Below, piece by piece: positions 61,620-64,000 of a stretch of 64,000 nt of DNA; the stretch's first letter is position 1; the number at the start of each line of letters is the position of its first letter. The notes under the pieces were generated by a model, which ran no database searches, was not told the origin of the DNA, and worked only from the letters and a program-made list of their open reading frames with translations. A program made the translations under genes and the position numbers. This DNA comes from Sycon ciliatum (lineage: Eukaryota > Porifera > Calcarea > Leucosolenida > Sycettidae), in the NCBI RefSeq assembly GCF_964019385.1, contig NC_088655.1:141501-205500 (forward strand). The letters are read 5' to 3'.

Positions 61620-62175
61620 TATGTGTGTGTGTGTGTGCGTGTGTGTGCGTGTGTTGCAAGGCCCACTGTGGGGCATGTGGTCGGTGCTGCCGCTCCACTC
61701 GTGGCATCCAAATCCATAGCTGCCAGAGATGGTTCTCTCGTGGTGCCAATTTAACATGGTCCACGACCACTCGGTGGACTTCCGACTTTCCGCCGTAGCT
61801 CGTCGTTTCCATGTTGTCGGCCCCGCAAGGGGACACGTGACCGTAATGGCAGTGTTTACCTGGACCATGGCCAGATGTGTACGTGTGTCTGCACAAGTGT
61901 GTGTACGTGTGTCTGCACAAGTGTGTGTACGTGTGTCTGCACAAGTGTGTGTACGTGCGCCAGCACCCTCACTTTGTGTGCTTGCGCGTGTGTGCGCCTG
62001 CGTGTGTGCATGTGTGCGATCATGTGCGCGTCTGCATGCGCGATTGTGTTTGCGCTTGTGTGTGTTTAAGGGCATGTTCGCGCCAACACCTTGTTAGCAT
62101 GCGTGTGTGTGGGTGGTCAATCGCCTACACTTTGTTCGTGTGGTTGTTTTTGCTCGTGGACATTGTGTGCCTGTG

Positions 62176-62231
<56 letters not shown>

Positions 62232-62750
62232 CCAACGGCCAGAGAACGGGACAAGTTCCGGCATATGTGTATATGCTCTCGCCCGTTCCGACTTGTCTCG
62301 CATCTGGAGCGCCATCGGGTTGCGTGCTGTTTCTCTCTCTCTCTCTCTCTCTGCTGCGCCTCCGGGGCCCACGTGACCCTAGTGGTAGTGGCCCTACAGG
62401 ACAGGACTGGTGTGTGTGTGTGTGTGTGAGTGTGTGTGTGTGTATGTCTGTGTCTGTGTCTGTGTGTGTGTGCGTAGGTGCAAGCAACCACACCCTGTGT
62501 TTATGGCTGGGTTTGTGCGTGTTTGTGCAAGCAACTATACTCTGGGTGTATGAGAGTCTGGGCAAGCAACCACACTCTGTGTTTTAGTGTGTACGTGCAT
62601 GCATGCTTGCATGCGTGCGTGCGTGCGTCTGTGTGTGTGTGTGAGTGTGTTTGGGTGTGTGTTTGTGTGTGTGTGTGTGTGTGAGTGTGTATGTGTTCGT
62701 GTGTGTGTGTGTGTGTGTGTGTTCGTGTGTGTGTGGTTTCGTCGGTGTGT

Positions 62751-62808
<58 letters not shown>

Positions 62809-63089
62809 GTGTGGGGGGGGGGGGTGCGTTTGTGTGCGTGTGCGTGTGTGGGTGTATGTGCGTGTGTGTATGAGTTTTGTGAAAGCAACCGCACCCCGTC
62901 TTTCAATCGGCGTGTGTGTGTGAGTGATTGTGCAAGCAACCACAATTTGTGCTTTGTATGGTTGTGTATGAGTGCTTGTGCATATAGCCACACTTTGTGT
63001 TTATGTGTGTGTTTATGTGTGTGTGTGTCTGTGTGTTTATGTGTGTGTGTGTGAGGGAGGGGGTAGTTGTGTGTGTGTGTGTGTGTGTC
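61620..63089. repeat. TG-rich satellite region
   Basis: Several pure GT tracts (61620-61655, 62173-62230, 62411-62470, 62630-62820, 63000-63090) occur. A 24-bp tandem repeat lies at 61876-61962 (tgtgtacgtgtgtctgcaca unit, about 3.5 copies). The phrase gcaagcaaccacac plus ctctgtgttt recurs in variants at about 62482, 62528, 62560, 62880, 62932 and 62976, spaced by GT runs: a degenerate satellite. Long open frames here are low-complexity. Confidence 0.85.
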
Positions 63090-63160
63090 CCATATGGTGC
63101 AGTGGTATGTGCAGCGATTTCCAATCGATAGGTTGCGGGTTCGATTCCCGACGATTATGG
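63090..63160 (+). tRNA. tRNA-like sequence, probably pseudogene or SINE head
   Basis: 71 nt with a near-consensus A box (tggtgcagtgg, 63095-63105) and a perfect B box (ggttcgattcc, 63138-63148). The acceptor pairs over 5 of 7 positions (ccata/tatgg). The D arm is tgc/gca, the T stem cggg/cccg, and the anticodon loop tttccaa suggests anticodon TCC. The anticodon stem pairs over only three bases plus a mismatch, so a functional tRNA is doubtful. It is embedded in TG repeats. Confidence 0.45.
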
Positions 63161-63520
63161 TCACACACGTCTTTCTTCTCTTTCTCAGACTCTTCCTGAC
63201 TTTTCTTTCATTCTCCTGGGTGGTTACCAACAGCCAGTGTATGCCGGAGTATGTGGTGTGCACATGTGGTGTGTGTGTGTAGAAAAAAAATGGAAAAAAT
63301 GAAAAATAGGGATTCACTGGCCAGAAAAGGTCACTTCAAACAGCTGTGTGGTGGATACCAGGCTAAAAATAGTGGCGGTCAATTCATCAGCCTTGCAAGC
63401 TGTTGAATGGTGTAATCCCAGCACAAGTTGCTATGTTTAACATAGCTGTTCGCTATCATCGCTTCCGCGATGGGCATGTCTGAGGTCTGAGGTGTGTGTT
63501 TGTGAACGGTGGAGGCGAAC
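63161..63520. other. non-coding, no gene seen
   Basis: A T/C-rich stretch follows the tRNA-like sequence (63165-63220), possibly a SINE body. The rest shows nothing recognisable. Confidence 0.4.
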
Positions 63521-63544
63521 CTCGCTGCTCGTTTGGTGCAGGCG

Positions 63545-64000
63545 TCCGGGCTGTTGGGTTTTCTCAGGTCTCCAATATTTCAGTGCGTACATGTCTCGGT
63601 CCACACCAAGCTGCTGGTGTATCGTGCTATTGTCATTTCTGCTTTTCTCTATGGTGCGGAGACATAGACCATAAAGGTGAATTGTATTCGCCGACTCAAC
63701 ACCTTTCGCCATCAGTGTATTCGCGCAATTCTCGGTATCTCTCGTCATGAGCAATGGGAGGAGAGATTGTCGTCGGCCTTGCTGAGTGAGCTGTCAGGGG
63801 TGGACGTCGACATGGCCGATGTGATCAGGAAGCACCGCCTGCAGTGGCTTGGTCATGTTGCACAGATGAAGGAGACCAGGCTGCCCAATCAGATCATGGC
63901 GGCTGTTCGTTGAACTGCCCTGCAAACGCCCGCAACAACATGGTCCCAAGAAGCCCTGGAGGGATTTTGTGGCCTCGGACTTCACTGTCATCGGTATGTC
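63545..64000 (+). pseudogene. RTE-like retrotransposon RT C-terminus, cut by the window end
   Basis: VHTKLLVYRAIVISAFLYGAET then, after a stop replacing the usual Trp, NCIRRLNTFRHQCIRAILGI and ALLSELSGVDVDMADVIRKH. RLQWLGHVAQMKETRLPNQI matches the C-terminal block (RWxGHVxRMxxxRxPxQ) of RTE-type elements. After a frameshift at about 63905, ELPCKRPQQHGPKKPWRDFV follows, the usual GKRPxGRPKxRWxD end. Two inactivating changes are visible. The element continues beyond 64000. Confidence 0.8.

Noticed and set aside
61597..63317. Long frames rich in Cys/Val or His/Thr in the TG region
   Set aside because: Translations of GT repeats on both strands; no conserved domain.

Overview
The window is eukaryotic nuclear DNA, most probably from a marine or freshwater invertebrate such as a sponge, cnidarian or other early-branching or deuterostome animal. 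The evidence is spliced immunoglobulin-like exons, an intronless NACHT-LRR receptor gene, CR1/L2-like and Jockey-like non-LTR retrotransposons, a Penelope-like element, a Gypsy chromovirus, a BEL/Pao element and many TG/GA microsatellites. I cannot name the species. Only two host genes are well supported; nearly everything else is mobile DNA, much of it nested.

1-8.7 kb: a fold-back DNA element with roughly 330-bp arms (657-2090), a decayed reverse transcriptase (RT) relic (2600-4222), and two copies of a Jockey-like family, here called J (4223-5690 and 5691-8640).

8.7-35.5 kb: a host gene on + for an Ig-like protein. Three exons (8715-8951, 28265-28393, 32572-32688) have matching phase-1 boundaries and good splice sites. 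Two possible tail exons follow (35294-35370, 35417-35494). The 19.3-kb intron that splits the Ig domain holds a retrotransposon graveyard: CR1-like element E (9.2-11.3 kb), J copy F (11.3-13.4 kb), minus-strand CR1/L2-like element B split in two by plus-strand element A (16.1-22.1 kb), A itself carrying two DNA transposons in its ORF1, and J copy C interrupted by a piggyBac-like relic and by CR1/L2-like element D. The next intron holds a Penelope-like element whose inverted terminal repeats both carry a hammerhead ribozyme core.

33-51 kb: a short LTR element with near-identical LTRs (33090-34826), a 136-bp-arm palindrome with another hammerhead-like core in each arm (37849-38174), a chromovirus with identical LTRs but a large internal deletion (38646-42529), an inverted repeat followed by a third and strongest hammerhead (44381-44801), and a nearly intact BEL/Pao element on the minus strand (45261-50931).

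51-64 kb: a 31-copy minisatellite (51.1-53.1 kb), GC-rich palindromic repeats, a 3.5-kb inverted duplication enclosing a CR1-like relic (54512-58069), and directly beyond it the intact NACHT-LRR gene (58357-61167). The window ends in TG-rich satellite DNA, a tRNA-like sequence and the 3' end of an RTE-like retrotransposon.

The two host genes look immune-related: an Ig-like putative receptor with possible ITIM-type tail motifs and an NLR-type sensor. The most unusual signal is three different self-cleaving hammerhead families within 15 kb, each linked to inverted repeats.
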